From Clostridium sp. LS (lineage in GTDB: Bacteria > Bacillota > Clostridia > Clostridiales > Clostridiaceae), in NCBI RefSeq assembly GCF_002760435.1, contig NZ_AUUU01000260.1:1-51354 (forward strand): a stretch of DNA of 51,354 nt, written 5' to 3'. The position numbers and the translations under genes were made by a program. Below are positions 44,119 to 51,354 of this stretch, in pieces. The notes beneath the pieces were generated by a model. It was not told the DNA's origin. It saw nothing but the letters and a program-made list of their open reading frames with translations, and ran no database searches. The stretch's first letter is position 1. Each line of letters opens with the position of its first letter.

Positions 44119-44832
44119 GTGAATAAACACTGTGGTAATTGCTGTAATAATTGTAGAGGAGAGCTTTGTGCAAGCAAGGTGCCTATATTTGAAAATTTAA
44201 ATAGGGAAGAACTATTGGAAATTGTAAGAAACATTAATCATAAAGAATTTACTAAGGGAGATGTAATCTTTACAGAAGGCAATGTATCTAATACTCTTTA
44301 TTTTATAAATGAAGGAAAAATAAAATTATATAAATATACTAAGGATGGTAAAGAACAAATATTACATATACTCTCAGAGGGAGATTTTTTTGGAGAGTTG
44401 GAACTCATAAAGCCTTCTAAATATAGATTTAATGCTAAAGCAATAGAAAATGCAAAAATATGTACACTTACTAAAGATGAAATGAAAGAAATAATGATGA
44501 AAAAACCAGAGATCGGAATAAAATTGTTAGAAACCATTGGGGAAAGATTATCAAGGGTAGAAAATTTAGTTCAAAATCTTGCTACTAATGATGTTGATTC
44601 AAGAATGGCTTATTTATTAACAGATTTAATAGAGCAATATGGAGAAATAACAAAGAATAAAGTATCTATAAAGCTGCCTTTGTCTAGAGAAGAAATGGCT
44701 AATTACATTGGAGTAACAAGGGAAACTATTAGCAGAAAATTGAAGAAGTTTGAAGATGAGAAACTGATAAAGATAATAGGAACAAAAAATATTATAATTT
44801 TGAATGAGGAAGGATTAAGAGATTATATATAA
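44119..44832 (+). CDS. Crp/Fnr-family regulator with N-terminal Cys cluster
   Basis: The 237-residue protein starts with five Cys within 13 residues (CGNCCNNCRGELC), then a cNMP-type beta barrel (about 22-140; FTKGDVIFTEGNVSNTLYF) and a Crp-type HTH (about 155-237; LSREEMANYIGVTRETISRK). The Cys cluster, as in FNR, could hold an Fe-S centre and sense O2 or NO. GTG start: GGAGG lies 8 bases upstream. The ric and DUF438 genes precede it and an iron permease follows; a perfect GTAAC dyad lies upstream. Confidence 0.9.
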   Translation: MNKHCGNCCNNCRGELCASKVPIFENLNREELLEIVRNINHKEFTKGDVIFTEGNVSNTLYFINEGKIKLYKYTKDGKEQILHILSEGDFFGELELIKPSKYRFNAKAIENAKICTLTKDEMKEIMMKKPEIGIKLLETIGERLSRVENLVQNLATNDVDSRMAYLLTDLIEQYGEITKNKVSIKLPLSREEMANYIGVTRETISRKLKKFEDEKLIKIIGTKNIIILNEEGLRDYI

Positions 44833-44908
44833 AGTTACAATAATAAAATATGTTGAAACATATTGACTAACTTAAGCATATAATATAGCAAGCAGGAGGT
44901 GAAAATTC

Positions 44909-45613
44909 ATGTTTGCTCCATTTATTATATGCTTTAGAGAAGGTATTGAAATTTTTTTGGTGATTATCCCTCTGGTAATTTATTTTAATAAAAACAAAAT
45001 GTACGATATGAGTAGAAGTGTAACCCTTGGAGGGGCTTTAGGTGGAGTTATTGCCATTATAATTGGTGCTGTAATATTTTCGCAAGTTGCTTTATTAAAC
45101 GGTCCTGCTAGTGAGTTGTTTGATGGAATATTAGGAATAGTTTTATCAGGATTAATATTGTATAGTGTGGTTCTTTTACGGAAAAATAAATCCTTCAATA
45201 CTGTTCCAAATGAACGTTTCATTTCATTAAGTAAAAAGGGAGTATTTATCATTGCTGCAATAACATTTTTTAGAGAATTTTTAGAAGCAATATTGTTTAT
45301 TTTAACGAGTTCAGCAGATTCACCTGTCTTTGTCTCAGGTATGGCTTTATTAGGATTAGTTTGTGCAGCTTTATGTGTTTACGTAGTGGCTAAAGGAATT
45401 TCAAATCTTAATATAAGTCTAGTGTTTTATATATTAAACCTATTTTTGATCGGACTCGGTGCATATTACTTTGGTGATGCATTAGATGTATTATTTAGTG
45501 AAAGTTTTTCACAAGCTTTCATTGTAGGTATATTGGTATATGCGCTTCCTAGTTACTTTATAATGATAAAAAATGACTTAAAAAAATATATAAACTCCGA
45601 TAAAATAAAATAA
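44909..45613 (+). CDS. FTR1-family iron permease
   Basis: The 234-residue membrane protein has seven hydrophobic segments and two REGLE-type iron motifs, FREGIEIFLV near residue 9 and FFREFLEAILF near residue 120. It imports ferrous or ferric iron through the membrane. No multicopper oxidase, EfeO or EfeB gene is adjacent. GCAGGAGGTG precedes the ATG. It follows the FNR-like regulator by 76 bases and may be in its regulon. Confidence 0.9.
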   Translation: MFAPFIICFREGIEIFLVIIPLVIYFNKNKMYDMSRSVTLGGALGGVIAIIIGAVIFSQVALLNGPASELFDGILGIVLSGLILYSVVLLRKNKSFNTVPNERFISLSKKGVFIIAAITFFREFLEAILFILTSSADSPVFVSGMALLGLVCAALCVYVVAKGISNLNISLVFYILNLFLIGLGAYYFGDALDVLFSESFSQAFIVGILVYALPSYFIMIKNDLKKYINSDKIK

Positions 45614-45621
45614 TATTAAAA

Positions 45622-45664
45622 ATGCCGTATTATTCATTAGAGCGAATATACGGCATTTTTTGAT
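45622..45664 (+). terminator. Rho-independent terminator of the FTR1 gene
   Basis: AAATGCCGTAT / ATACGGCATTT around a short loop, followed by TTTGATATTT. Confidence 0.85.
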
Positions 45665-45721
45665 ATTTAGAAGGATTTTACCTCTTTTTGCATAATTAGT
45701 TATATGAAGGGGGTGAGATTT

Positions 45722-45937
45722 ATGAAAGAGGTTAAGGATAAACAAGTTAAAGAGAAGCATGTTTGGAATGTTGTTAATTCCATTATTAAGAATCCAAGTA
45801 CTAAAATAGAATTTGATAGAGAAAGCTCGGAAATAAGATATGTTATAAGTTTATTTAAAAATAATTCTAATGAGTCTGAAGGCTTTAGTTTAAAACAACT
45901 ATATGAAACAGTCTCTAAAACCGTTAGTAGTAAGTAA
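45722..45937 (+). CDS. Small protein of unknown function (71 aa)
   Basis: A soluble, charged 71-residue protein (KQVKEKHVWNVVNSIIKN, then IEFDRESSEIRYVISLF and FSLKQLYETVSKTV). No family recognised. AAGGGGGTG precedes the ATG at 45722; the frame extends upstream but without a site. It has its own terminator, so it is monocistronic. Confidence 0.6.
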   Translation: MKEVKDKQVKEKHVWNVVNSIIKNPSTKIEFDRESSEIRYVISLFKNNSNESEGFSLKQLYETVSKTVSSK

Positions 45938-45948
45938 ATAAGAGGCTA

Positions 45949-45981
45949 AAGAACTCTAGAAATAGGGTTCTTTTTATTTTT
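45949..45981 (+). terminator. Rho-independent terminator
   Basis: AAAGAACTCT / AGGGTTCTTT with a 6-base loop, followed by TTATTTTTTC. Confidence 0.75.
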
Positions 45982-46104
45982 TCATATATTAACTACATTA
46001 TTTGAAAATTAAGTAAGTAACTATACTTTAGAAGTAGTTTGGTAATAATACTAGAAGTCAGAATATAATGGTTAATATAATACTAAATAATGGGGAGCTA
46101 TTTT

Positions 46105-46380
46105 ATGGATATAATTATAGCATCACTTATACTGTCGCTTATAATAGCTGGGATAGTATATTTTAGTGTAAAGAGTTTTGAAAATATTCTAAAGAAGAAT
46201 ATAATGAGATATGTGATCTGCTTATTACTAATTATTTTAATAATATTTTATATTTTGTTGTACTTATCACAGTATGGTGGCTATGGAGATATAATAGATA
46301 CCATATTTATTTGGGGAGTAGAATTATTTTTAATTATCTTTGCAATTATTGAAAAGTTATATGAAAAATTTAAGGCATAG
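46105..46380 (+). CDS. Small membrane protein (91 aa)
   Basis: A protein with three hydrophobic segments (about 2-20, 35-55, 65-83) and short charged loops. No family recognised. GGGGAG lies 8 bases before the ATG at 46105; the upstream in-frame start at 46090 lacks a site. It is followed by a terminator. Confidence 0.6.
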   Translation: MDIIIASLILSLIIAGIVYFSVKSFENILKKNIMRYVICLLLIILIIFYILLYLSQYGGYGDIIDTIFIWGVELFLIIFAIIEKLYEKFKA

Positions 46381-46394
46381 CTAAGATTAGGTAA

Positions 46395-46434
46395 AGGTAC
46401 CGCAATTTCATAATTGAATTTTGGGTACCTCTAT
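46395..46434 (+). terminator. Hairpin terminator
   Basis: AGGTACCGCAATTTC... pairs with ...GAATTTTGGGTACCT across a short loop, then TCTATTT. The tail is short, so it may be weak. Confidence 0.6.
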
Positions 46435-46650
46435 TTAAAACATTTTTTCCACATTTCAATGTATACATACTTAAAACTATAATTTAGTTTTTTAATTAAA
46501 CATATTTGCTAAATAATCAAATAGAGAAATTTAAAAAATATTTTATATTTCCAGTAAGTTACCATTTAATTAATTAGTAAATTGAATTATATAGCAGTTG
46601 TGATATAATGAATGACAGTTAAATATTTTGTGAATGCGGAGAGAATGAAT

Positions 46651-47475
46651 ATGAGTTTATATAATTTAAAAGCTGATTGTGAAAAATGTTTTGGGCTGTG
46701 TTGTGTTGCTTTATACTTTTCAGCTTCAGAGGGATTTCCGGTAAATAAGGATGCTGGTAAGCCGTGTATTAACCTGCAAGATGACTTTCTATGCAAAGTC
46801 CATAAAAAACTTAAACAAAAGGGGCTTAAGGGATGTATAGCTTATGATTGTTTTGGTGCCGGGCAAAAGGTTGCTCAAATTACATATGATGGACAAGATT
46901 GGATAAATACACCGGGATTTTCAAGCCAAATGTTTGAGGTGTTTCTTATTATGAGGCAGCTTCATGAAATGCTCTGGTATTTAACACAAGCCTATGAATT
47001 ACAGTTTGAAAAAAATGCTAAAGATAAAATACAAGCAATGATAAGTGAAATAGAAAATATAACAAATTTAAGTGCTGAATCATTAGTAAAGTTTGATATG
47101 GTATTATTTAGGCCACGTGTTAATTCGCTGCTTTTTCAGACCAGTGAAATCGTAAGAAAAAGGGCTGGAAATAATAAAACTACTACATTAAAGAGTAAAA
47201 GAATTTTTGGAGGAGGCTTAGATTTTATTGGTGCAGATTTAAGAAAAAAAGATCTTAGTGGCGCAAATTTGAGTGGAGCGTATCTTATTGCAGCTGACCT
47301 AAGGGAAGTAGATTTAAGTTTTGCAGACCTTATTGGAGCTGATTTAAGAGATGCGGATTTAAGGGGAGCTAATCTTTCAAATAGTATTTTTTTAACACAG
47401 GCTCAGGTTAATTCGGCAAAAGGTGACGGTAATACAAAGCTGCCAAAGTTCATTAGTAAGCCAGTTAACTGGTAA
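46651..47475 (+). CDS. Pentapeptide-repeat protein with N-terminal Cys module
   Basis: The 274-residue protein has two parts. Residues 1-80 hold a Cys motif DCEKCFGLCC and further Cys in HKKLKQKGLKGCIAYDCFG, recalling the zinc/iron-binding YkgJ-type pattern. Residues about 190-255 are pentapeptide repeats A(D/N)LRxx (IGADLRKKDLSGANLSGAYL, then ADLREVDLSFADLIGADLRD), a right-handed beta helix. Pentapeptide proteins include topoisomerase protectors, but this role is not implied. I chose ATG 46651, 9 bases after GGAG. Confidence 0.82.
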   Translation: MSLYNLKADCEKCFGLCCVALYFSASEGFPVNKDAGKPCINLQDDFLCKVHKKLKQKGLKGCIAYDCFGAGQKVAQITYDGQDWINTPGFSSQMFEVFLIMRQLHEMLWYLTQAYELQFEKNAKDKIQAMISEIENITNLSAESLVKFDMVLFRPRVNSLLFQTSEIVRKRAGNNKTTTLKSKRIFGGGLDFIGADLRKKDLSGANLSGAYLIAADLREVDLSFADLIGADLRDADLRGANLSNSIFLTQAQVNSAKGDGNTKLPKFISKPVNW

Positions 47476-47507
47476 AAATCACGAGTGAGAATAAAAGGAG
47501 GAGTAAA

Positions 47508-48218
47508 ATGAAAATTGCTGAAGGTTTATCTGTACTTGAATTAGGAAGTGAAGAGAGAAGAATGAATCTTACATTAATATGGGATGAAGATAATGTAGTA
47601 TTAATTGATAGTGGATTACCAGGACAGATAGAAAATATTCGAAAAGAAATGGATAAGGCTAATATATCTTTGGATAAAATAAATAAGATAATTATTACTC
47701 ATCACGATTTTGATCATATTGGAAGCTTATCTAATATTGTTAATCATTCTCAAAATGCAATAGAAGTATTAGCTCATAATGGTGAAAAACCTTATATTGA
47801 GGGTGATAAAGCACCAATAAAACTTACGCCAGAGCGTCTTGCGTCTATGCCAGAAGATAAACGTACTGAAATGCTAGAGGGGATTAGAAGAATTAAGACA
47901 AAGGTTCATAAAATTATTGAAGATAATGAGGAACTTCCTTATTGCGGAGGAATAAAGGTAATTCATACTCCAGGCCACACTCCAGGGCATACTTGTCTTT
48001 ATTTAAAAAAATATAAGGCATTAGTAACAGGAGATGCAATGAATGTAATAAATGGCAAGTTAAGTGGGCCTAATCCTGAATATACATTTGATATGATACA
48101 AGCAGTTGAATCATTAAAAAAGTTAGGAAAATATGATATAGAAATAGTTATATGCTATCATGGCGGAGTATTTACAGACAGCCCAAATAAGAGAATAGCA
48201 GAGCTTGCTAATATGTAA
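47508..48218 (+). CDS. MBL-fold metallo-hydrolase
   Basis: A 236-residue metallo-beta-lactamase-fold enzyme: LIDSGLPGQ, IITHHDFDHIGSL (variant HHDFDH motif), HTPGHTPGHTC and VTGDAMN. The HHD variant of HxHxDH occurs in some glyoxalase-II-like and thiolesterase-like members. Substrate unknown. AAAAGGAGG precedes the ATG. It follows the pentapeptide gene by 32 bases and may share its transcript. Confidence 0.88.
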   Translation: MKIAEGLSVLELGSEERRMNLTLIWDEDNVVLIDSGLPGQIENIRKEMDKANISLDKINKIIITHHDFDHIGSLSNIVNHSQNAIEVLAHNGEKPYIEGDKAPIKLTPERLASMPEDKRTEMLEGIRRIKTKVHKIIEDNEELPYCGGIKVIHTPGHTPGHTCLYLKKYKALVTGDAMNVINGKLSGPNPEYTFDMIQAVESLKKLGKYDIEIVICYHGGVFTDSPNKRIAELANM

Positions 48219-48293
48219 AATTATAAAAATAATATTTTTCCTGCAGATGATTGTTAGGATTTTATATCCAAAAGTTCTGTGAATATTTAGACA

Positions 48294-48333
48294 ACAGGTA
48301 GTTTAAATTAAAGCTAAAATTAAACTACCTGTA
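48294..48333. terminator. Convergent bidirectional terminator
   Basis: CAGGTAGTTTAAATT / AATTAAACTACCTG around a short loop, between the MBL gene and the minus-strand ytaF-like gene. Confidence 0.75.
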
Positions 48334-48339
48334 TTAGTT

Positions 48340-48954
48340 TTAGTTAAAAAATTCAATAATGCCGAGAACTATTAATAATATTCCTGAGAATAACGGGGCA
48401 TACTTACCACAAAACTTTCCTAATATATGATTTCCTAGAGACTTACCTAGTGAAATGATAAGTATGCTGAAAATAAATGTAGATATTACAGTAACCTCAA
48501 TATTAACACCTGTAATACTTGCAGCTAGTCCAGTACCTAAATTATTGAAAGTTAGGCCAAATGCTACAAAAGAAGCTTCTTTGGCATTTATACTACCGGA
48601 ATTATCTAAATCGGATTTTTCAGCATATTCAATCATTTCATTAATATTTTTCAATGCAAGATCTTTGGTTTTATTATTATTTATAAGATTTAGTATACTT
48701 TGAATAAAGAAATAAACTCCTAGAAAAATAATTATTATAGCACCTAATGTATTAGTTATTGAAATTGGTAAAAATTTTGAGATATATAGTCCAAGTGACA
48801 TAGATATAAGCGTTCCAATCGAAGTAATAGTTGCGATTATAAGGTTTGGTATTATTCCAATATTTATTTTTTTTATTCCATAAGCTATTCCTACAACTAA
48901 GTTATCTAAATTTGACGATAAACTATATAAGATTGCTGATAAAATTAATGCCAT
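48340..48954 (-). CDS. ytaF: YtaF-like sporulation membrane protein
   Basis: A 204-residue membrane protein with about six helices in two halves (SLSSNLDNLVVGIAYGIKK and AFGLTFNNLGTGLAASITG repeats), related to the MntP/YtaF manganese-efflux-type family. The middle loop EKSDLDNSGSINAKEA resembles a calcium-binding EF-hand-like loop and is typical of YtaF. In Bacillus the gene is linked with sporulation. GGAGGG precedes the ATG. Confidence 0.88.
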   Translation of the reverse strand: MALILSAILYSLSSNLDNLVVGIAYGIKKINIGIIPNLIIATITSIGTLISMSLGLYISKFLPISITNTLGAIIIIFLGVYFFIQSILNLINNNKTKDLALKNINEMIEYAEKSDLDNSGSINAKEASFVAFGLTFNNLGTGLAASITGVNIEVTVISTFIFSILIISLGKSLGNHILGKFCGKYAPLFSGILLIVLGIIEFFN

Positions 48955-49094
48955 ATATAGCCCTCCTTCACATCCATGCTTTAATATATGGTTTAAAACT
49001 GATATGATGAATGAAAAATATAGCTACTTTATTAAATCCACTTATTTCTATATAATTAAGAAGATAATAATGTTACTTAAAAGGGGTGTTTTTA

Positions 49095-49508
49095 TTGTAT
49101 ATAAGCGAAACAAAGATTGTTGTAAGATATGCAGAAACTGATAAAATGGGTATAGTTCATCATTCTAATTATTTAATTTGGTATGAAGCAGGTAGAACAG
49201 ATTTTATAAAAGGAAGCAGTGTTAGTTATAGTGAAATGGAGGAAAAAGGTGTATTGATACCTTTAGCTGAAAGCAGCTGCAAATATCTTACTGGTGCAAA
49301 GTATGAAGATGAGTTAATTATAAAAACTTGGGTCAAAGAATTAACGCCAGTTAAGGTTGAGTTTAATTATTCAGTTATTAGAGAAAAAGATCAAAAGGAA
49401 CTTTCTAAAGGAAGTACATTACATGTTTTTGTTAACAATGACTTTAAGATAATAAATCTTAAAAGAATTCATCCGGACATATATGAAAAACTTCAAGTAT
49501 TGTTGTAA
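49095..49508 (+). CDS. Acyl-CoA thioesterase (YbgC/FadM type)
   Basis: A 137-residue hot-dog-fold thioesterase: VVRYAETDKMGIVHHSNYLIW near the start, then WYEAGRTDF and ESSCKYLTGAKYEDELIIKT. The family hydrolyses short-chain or aromatic acyl-CoA thioesters in the cytoplasm. TTG 49095 is chosen: AAGGGG lies 9 bases upstream; a GTG at 49086 sits on the site. Confidence 0.92.
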   Translation: MYISETKIVVRYAETDKMGIVHHSNYLIWYEAGRTDFIKGSSVSYSEMEEKGVLIPLAESSCKYLTGAKYEDELIIKTWVKELTPVKVEFNYSVIREKDQKELSKGSTLHVFVNNDFKIINLKRIHPDIYEKLQVLL

Positions 49509-49528
49509 AAAGAAAGTTATTTTTTTAA

Positions 49529-49603
49529 AAGAAGAGTTAAAAGTTCTTCTTTACAAAAAATTGAAATATTTAAGCAGATAAAGTACCGAGTGTACTTTTT
49601 TCT
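49529..49603 (+). terminator. Two tandem terminator hairpins
   Basis: The first is AAGAAGA / TTCTTCTT at about 49529-49553; the second is AAGTAC(CGAGT)GTACTT followed by TTTTCTTT at 49581-49604. The second is the better intrinsic terminator. Confidence 0.6.
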
Positions 49604-49793
49604 TTATTTAAGAAATATTTTTATTGCCACCAATTGACTTATATCCCACAAAATATTAAGAAAAATTAAGGAATTCATAAATACTAAATTAAGGTTTCAA
49701 GTTTAGAATTAAAAATATAATATTTGTTTTTTTGCTATTTAAATCAAAGGAGAGATATTAAAATTTTAATTTTAATTTTAAGGAGTTAGGATA

Positions 49794-50591
49794 ATGAAAA
49801 AAATAATTTTTTTAGCTATTTCAGTGATGCTGATGTTTTTAGTTATTGGATGCAACGTTAATGCAAGAAATACAGTAGCTAATAATGCAAGTAGTAATTT
49901 AAGCAATGATAGTGTAATTGATAAACAAGTAGCTCTTGATAATGCAACAGGTATTAACGTTGAAGTTTGTGCGGCTGAAGTGAATATTAATAGTTATGAT
50001 GGAGAGGACGTAAAGATAGCAGGTAAACTCTCAGATAAAAGTAAAGGCTTTGATATAAATAAAATTGGTAATGAAATTGAAATTGTTGAAAAAGGATATG
50101 AATTGTTTGGATCTTTGATAAATACTGAAGCTAATAAAACTAAAATTAATATTTCTATTCCTTCAAAATTTAATGGTAATTTTACATTTAAACAAGGAGC
50201 AGGAACATCAAAAATTGAGGGAATAAAAGTTAAAAAAATGGATATCACTGGTGGAGCAGGAGAATTAAATTGTGGAAATATCAGGTTTGATAAATTAGAT
50301 TTAAAGTCTGGAGTAGGAAAAGTTGATCTTAATTTAAATGATAAATGCGGAGATATTGATATTATTGGGGGCGTAGGCGAAGTACGTGTTAAAATGACTG
50401 AAGTGGGAGGGAATTTTAGATATAATGGTGGTGTAGGTGAAACAAATATTACAATACCCCAAAATGCACCAGTTAAGTTCTTGACACATAAAGGTGTTGG
50501 AAAGTGTGAAATTAATGCAACAACATCCAATAATGAAATGTACACCTTCGATTTAAAAGTTGGAGTAGGGGCAATAAATGTAAGAAACTAA
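49794..50591 (+). CDS. DUF4097-like lipoprotein (toastrack repeats)
   Basis: The 265-residue protein has a lipobox, LVIGC with Cys near residue 20, so it is likely a lipid-anchored surface protein. The body is a beta-repeat domain of the DUF4097 (adhesin/toastrack) type: GGAGELNCGNI, KSGVGKVDLN, GGVGEVRVKM, GGVGETNITI, KGVGKCEINA, KVGVGAINVRN, an obvious short-repeat series. Such proteins are often linked with membrane-stress systems. TTAAGGAG precedes the ATG. Confidence 0.88.
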   Translation: MKKIIFLAISVMLMFLVIGCNVNARNTVANNASSNLSNDSVIDKQVALDNATGINVEVCAAEVNINSYDGEDVKIAGKLSDKSKGFDINKIGNEIEIVEKGYELFGSLINTEANKTKINISIPSKFNGNFTFKQGAGTSKIEGIKVKKMDITGGAGELNCGNIRFDKLDLKSGVGKVDLNLNDKCGDIDIIGGVGEVRVKMTEVGGNFRYNGGVGETNITIPQNAPVKFLTHKGVGKCEINATTSNNEMYTFDLKVGVGAINVRN

Positions 50592-50669
50592 GTGAAAAAT
50601 GATATAGAAAATAATAGCATGAACCTGCTATATATTTTAATAAGAATGCTTATAAACTAAGGTTTAATG

Positions 50670-50805
50670 GTATGAGAAGTGTATATCTCCTATACCAAAA
50701 GATTTAATTATAATAGGAGCAGTTTTAGGCATCATTATGATATTTTGGTTTATTAAGAAGTTTAATGATTCTAAGCAGAAAAAATACCATACTATTAGTT
50801 TATAA
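50670..50805 (+). pseudogene. Fragment of a small membrane protein
   Basis: The open frame reads YEKCISPIPKDLIIIGAVLG, IIMIFWFIKKFNDSKQ and HTISL, ending at TAA 50803, with one membrane helix. A TAA stands just before YEKC and there is no usable start. It may be the C-terminal end of a lost gene linked to the lipoprotein, or simply spurious. Confidence 0.3.
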
Positions 50806-50832
50806 AAGAGGATATTAATTTGAATTTTTATA

Positions 50833-50869
50833 ATGGCATCTAAAGAAATAAGGATGTCATTTTTTTATT
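50833..50869 (+). terminator. Rho-independent terminator
   Basis: AATGGCATCT / AGGATGTCATT with a 9-base loop (one mismatch, G-U pairs), followed by T6. Confidence 0.7.
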
Positions 50870-50973
50870 TCCCATAGTTTAACAAAGACTTAACAGTATA
50901 TGCGAATACATTTATCAAAATTTTGAGAAAATTAAAATGAAAAATAAAAATAAATAAGGATGGTGAAAACACT

Positions 50974-51123
50974 ATGACACCAAAAGAGCTAGCAAGAAAA
51001 ACTATTAAGGATATTATTAAAAGAAGGTCTAAATCAGATTATGAATTTTATGCATATCAAAAAGAGCAGACTGTTAGGAAATTAAGAAATTGGAGTGTCA
51101 GAGTTGGTGGTTGCCGCTGGTAG
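50974..51123 (+). CDS. 49-residue basic peptide ending GGCRW
   Basis: A 49-codon reading frame, MTPKELARKTIKDIIKRRS, then SDYEFYAYQKEQTVRKLRNW and SVRVGGCRW-stop. It is highly basic (about 13 Lys/Arg) and ends with a Gly-Gly and a Cys-Arg-Trp tail. AAGGATGGTG lies before the ATG, a plausible site. I recognise no family. It lies just before the SASP gene. It could be a signalling or modified peptide, but there is no processing enzyme nearby. Confidence 0.45.
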   Translation: MTPKELARKTIKDIIKRRSKSDYEFYAYQKEQTVRKLRNWSVRVGGCRW

Positions 51124-51301
51124 TGGCTTAAAATATAAGATAAAACTAGAAAGAATACATTTTATAAGTTAAAAAACTAAGGTCATCTAATACAAGCTAT
51201 CAATACTACTTCTGTTAATATTTTTATAGATTATAATTTGTGATAGTGGTTAATATATTACTGCCAAGCAAAATTATATTAATTAAGGGAGGTAGATTTA
51301 T

Positions 51302-51354
51302 ATGTCATCAAACAATAGTGGAAGAAACAGAACATTAATACCAGAAGCAAAACA
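51302..51354 (+). CDS. Alpha/beta small acid-soluble spore protein (partial)
   Basis: The last 53 bases encode MSSNNSGRNRTLIPEAK, the N-terminus of an alpha/beta SASP, a spore DNA-binding protein made in the forespore. AAGGGAGGT precedes the ATG. The gene is cut by the window edge. Confidence 0.85.
   Translation, partial: MSSNNSGRNRTLIPEAK

Noticed and set aside
41279..44832. A RiPP biosynthetic cluster around the SagB-like gene
   Set aside because: No YcaO, second SagC/E-type enzyme, precursor peptide or dedicated exporter was found nearby.

Overview
The window is AT-rich, low-GC Firmicute DNA, most likely from an anaerobic, spore-forming, sugar-fermenting Clostridium (sensu stricto). The pointers are strong GGAGG ribosome binding sites with frequent TTG/GTG starts, a T-box leader before pheST, a phosphoketolase, a butyryl-CoA-dehydrogenase-like fusion, a flavodiiron protein, YtaF, and an alpha/beta SASP gene cut by the right edge. 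Genus is an inference from gene content. No rRNA, tRNA, CRISPR array or intact transposon was seen.

Layout. 1-2.7 kb: a dienelactone-hydrolase-like enzyme, then a small operon of an excisionase-type HTH protein, a DUF4180 protein and a truncated alpha/beta hydrolase. 2.7-6.2 kb: Phe T-box leader (specifier TTC) with pheS and a short pheT that lacks the N-terminal tRNA-binding domain. 6.3-9.8 kb: an ACP-phosphodiesterase-like protein, a Pit phosphate transporter with its DUF47 partner, and a NADAR-domain protein. 9.9-11.6 kb: divergent LysR regulator and LysE exporter. 12.1-15.4 kb: an acyl-CoA dehydrogenase/EtfA-C/rubredoxin fusion, a structured intergenic element, and flavodiiron protein FprA, probably an electron route to O2 reduction. 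16-18.5 kb: phosphoketolase. 18.6-21.6 kb (minus): ABC exporter.

21.8-24.4 kb is a mixed stretch: an Fe-S protein, an XRE regulator, a secreted small protein, a GNAT remnant and a Ser-rich peptide. 24.5-29.2 kb (minus): Fe-type alcohol dehydrogenase and a flippase/MraY-like/WecA-like operon for a lipid-linked glycan. 29.4-33.6 kb: XRE and Crp/Fnr regulators, an SDR gene with an in-frame stop, and a CNNM/CBS protein. 33.8-37 kb: a two-component system (kinase frameshifted at an A8 tract) and a membrane-anchored PepSY-like protein; the same direct-repeat box lies before both transcription units. 37-41 kb: small enzymes and two more gene remnants.

41.3-45.6 kb looks like a nitrosative/oxidative stress and iron module: SagB-like oxidoreductase, DUF438-hemerythrin protein, di-iron Fe-S repair protein Ric, an FNR-like regulator with Cys-rich N-terminus preceded by a perfect GTAAC-N4-GTTAC palindrome, and an FTR1 iron permease. 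45.7-51.35 kb: small proteins, pentapeptide-repeat protein, metallo-hydrolase, YtaF, thioesterase, DUF4097 lipoprotein, a 49-residue peptide ending GGCRW, and the SASP start.

At least six genes are broken in different ways (deletion, nonsense, frameshift, truncation), so the region has been eroding. The points I would check first are the three-domain fusion next to fprA, the structured element between them (a possible orphan IS605-type guide RNA), the four GTATAC sites at exact 13-bp spacing, and the A8 frameshift in the kinase.
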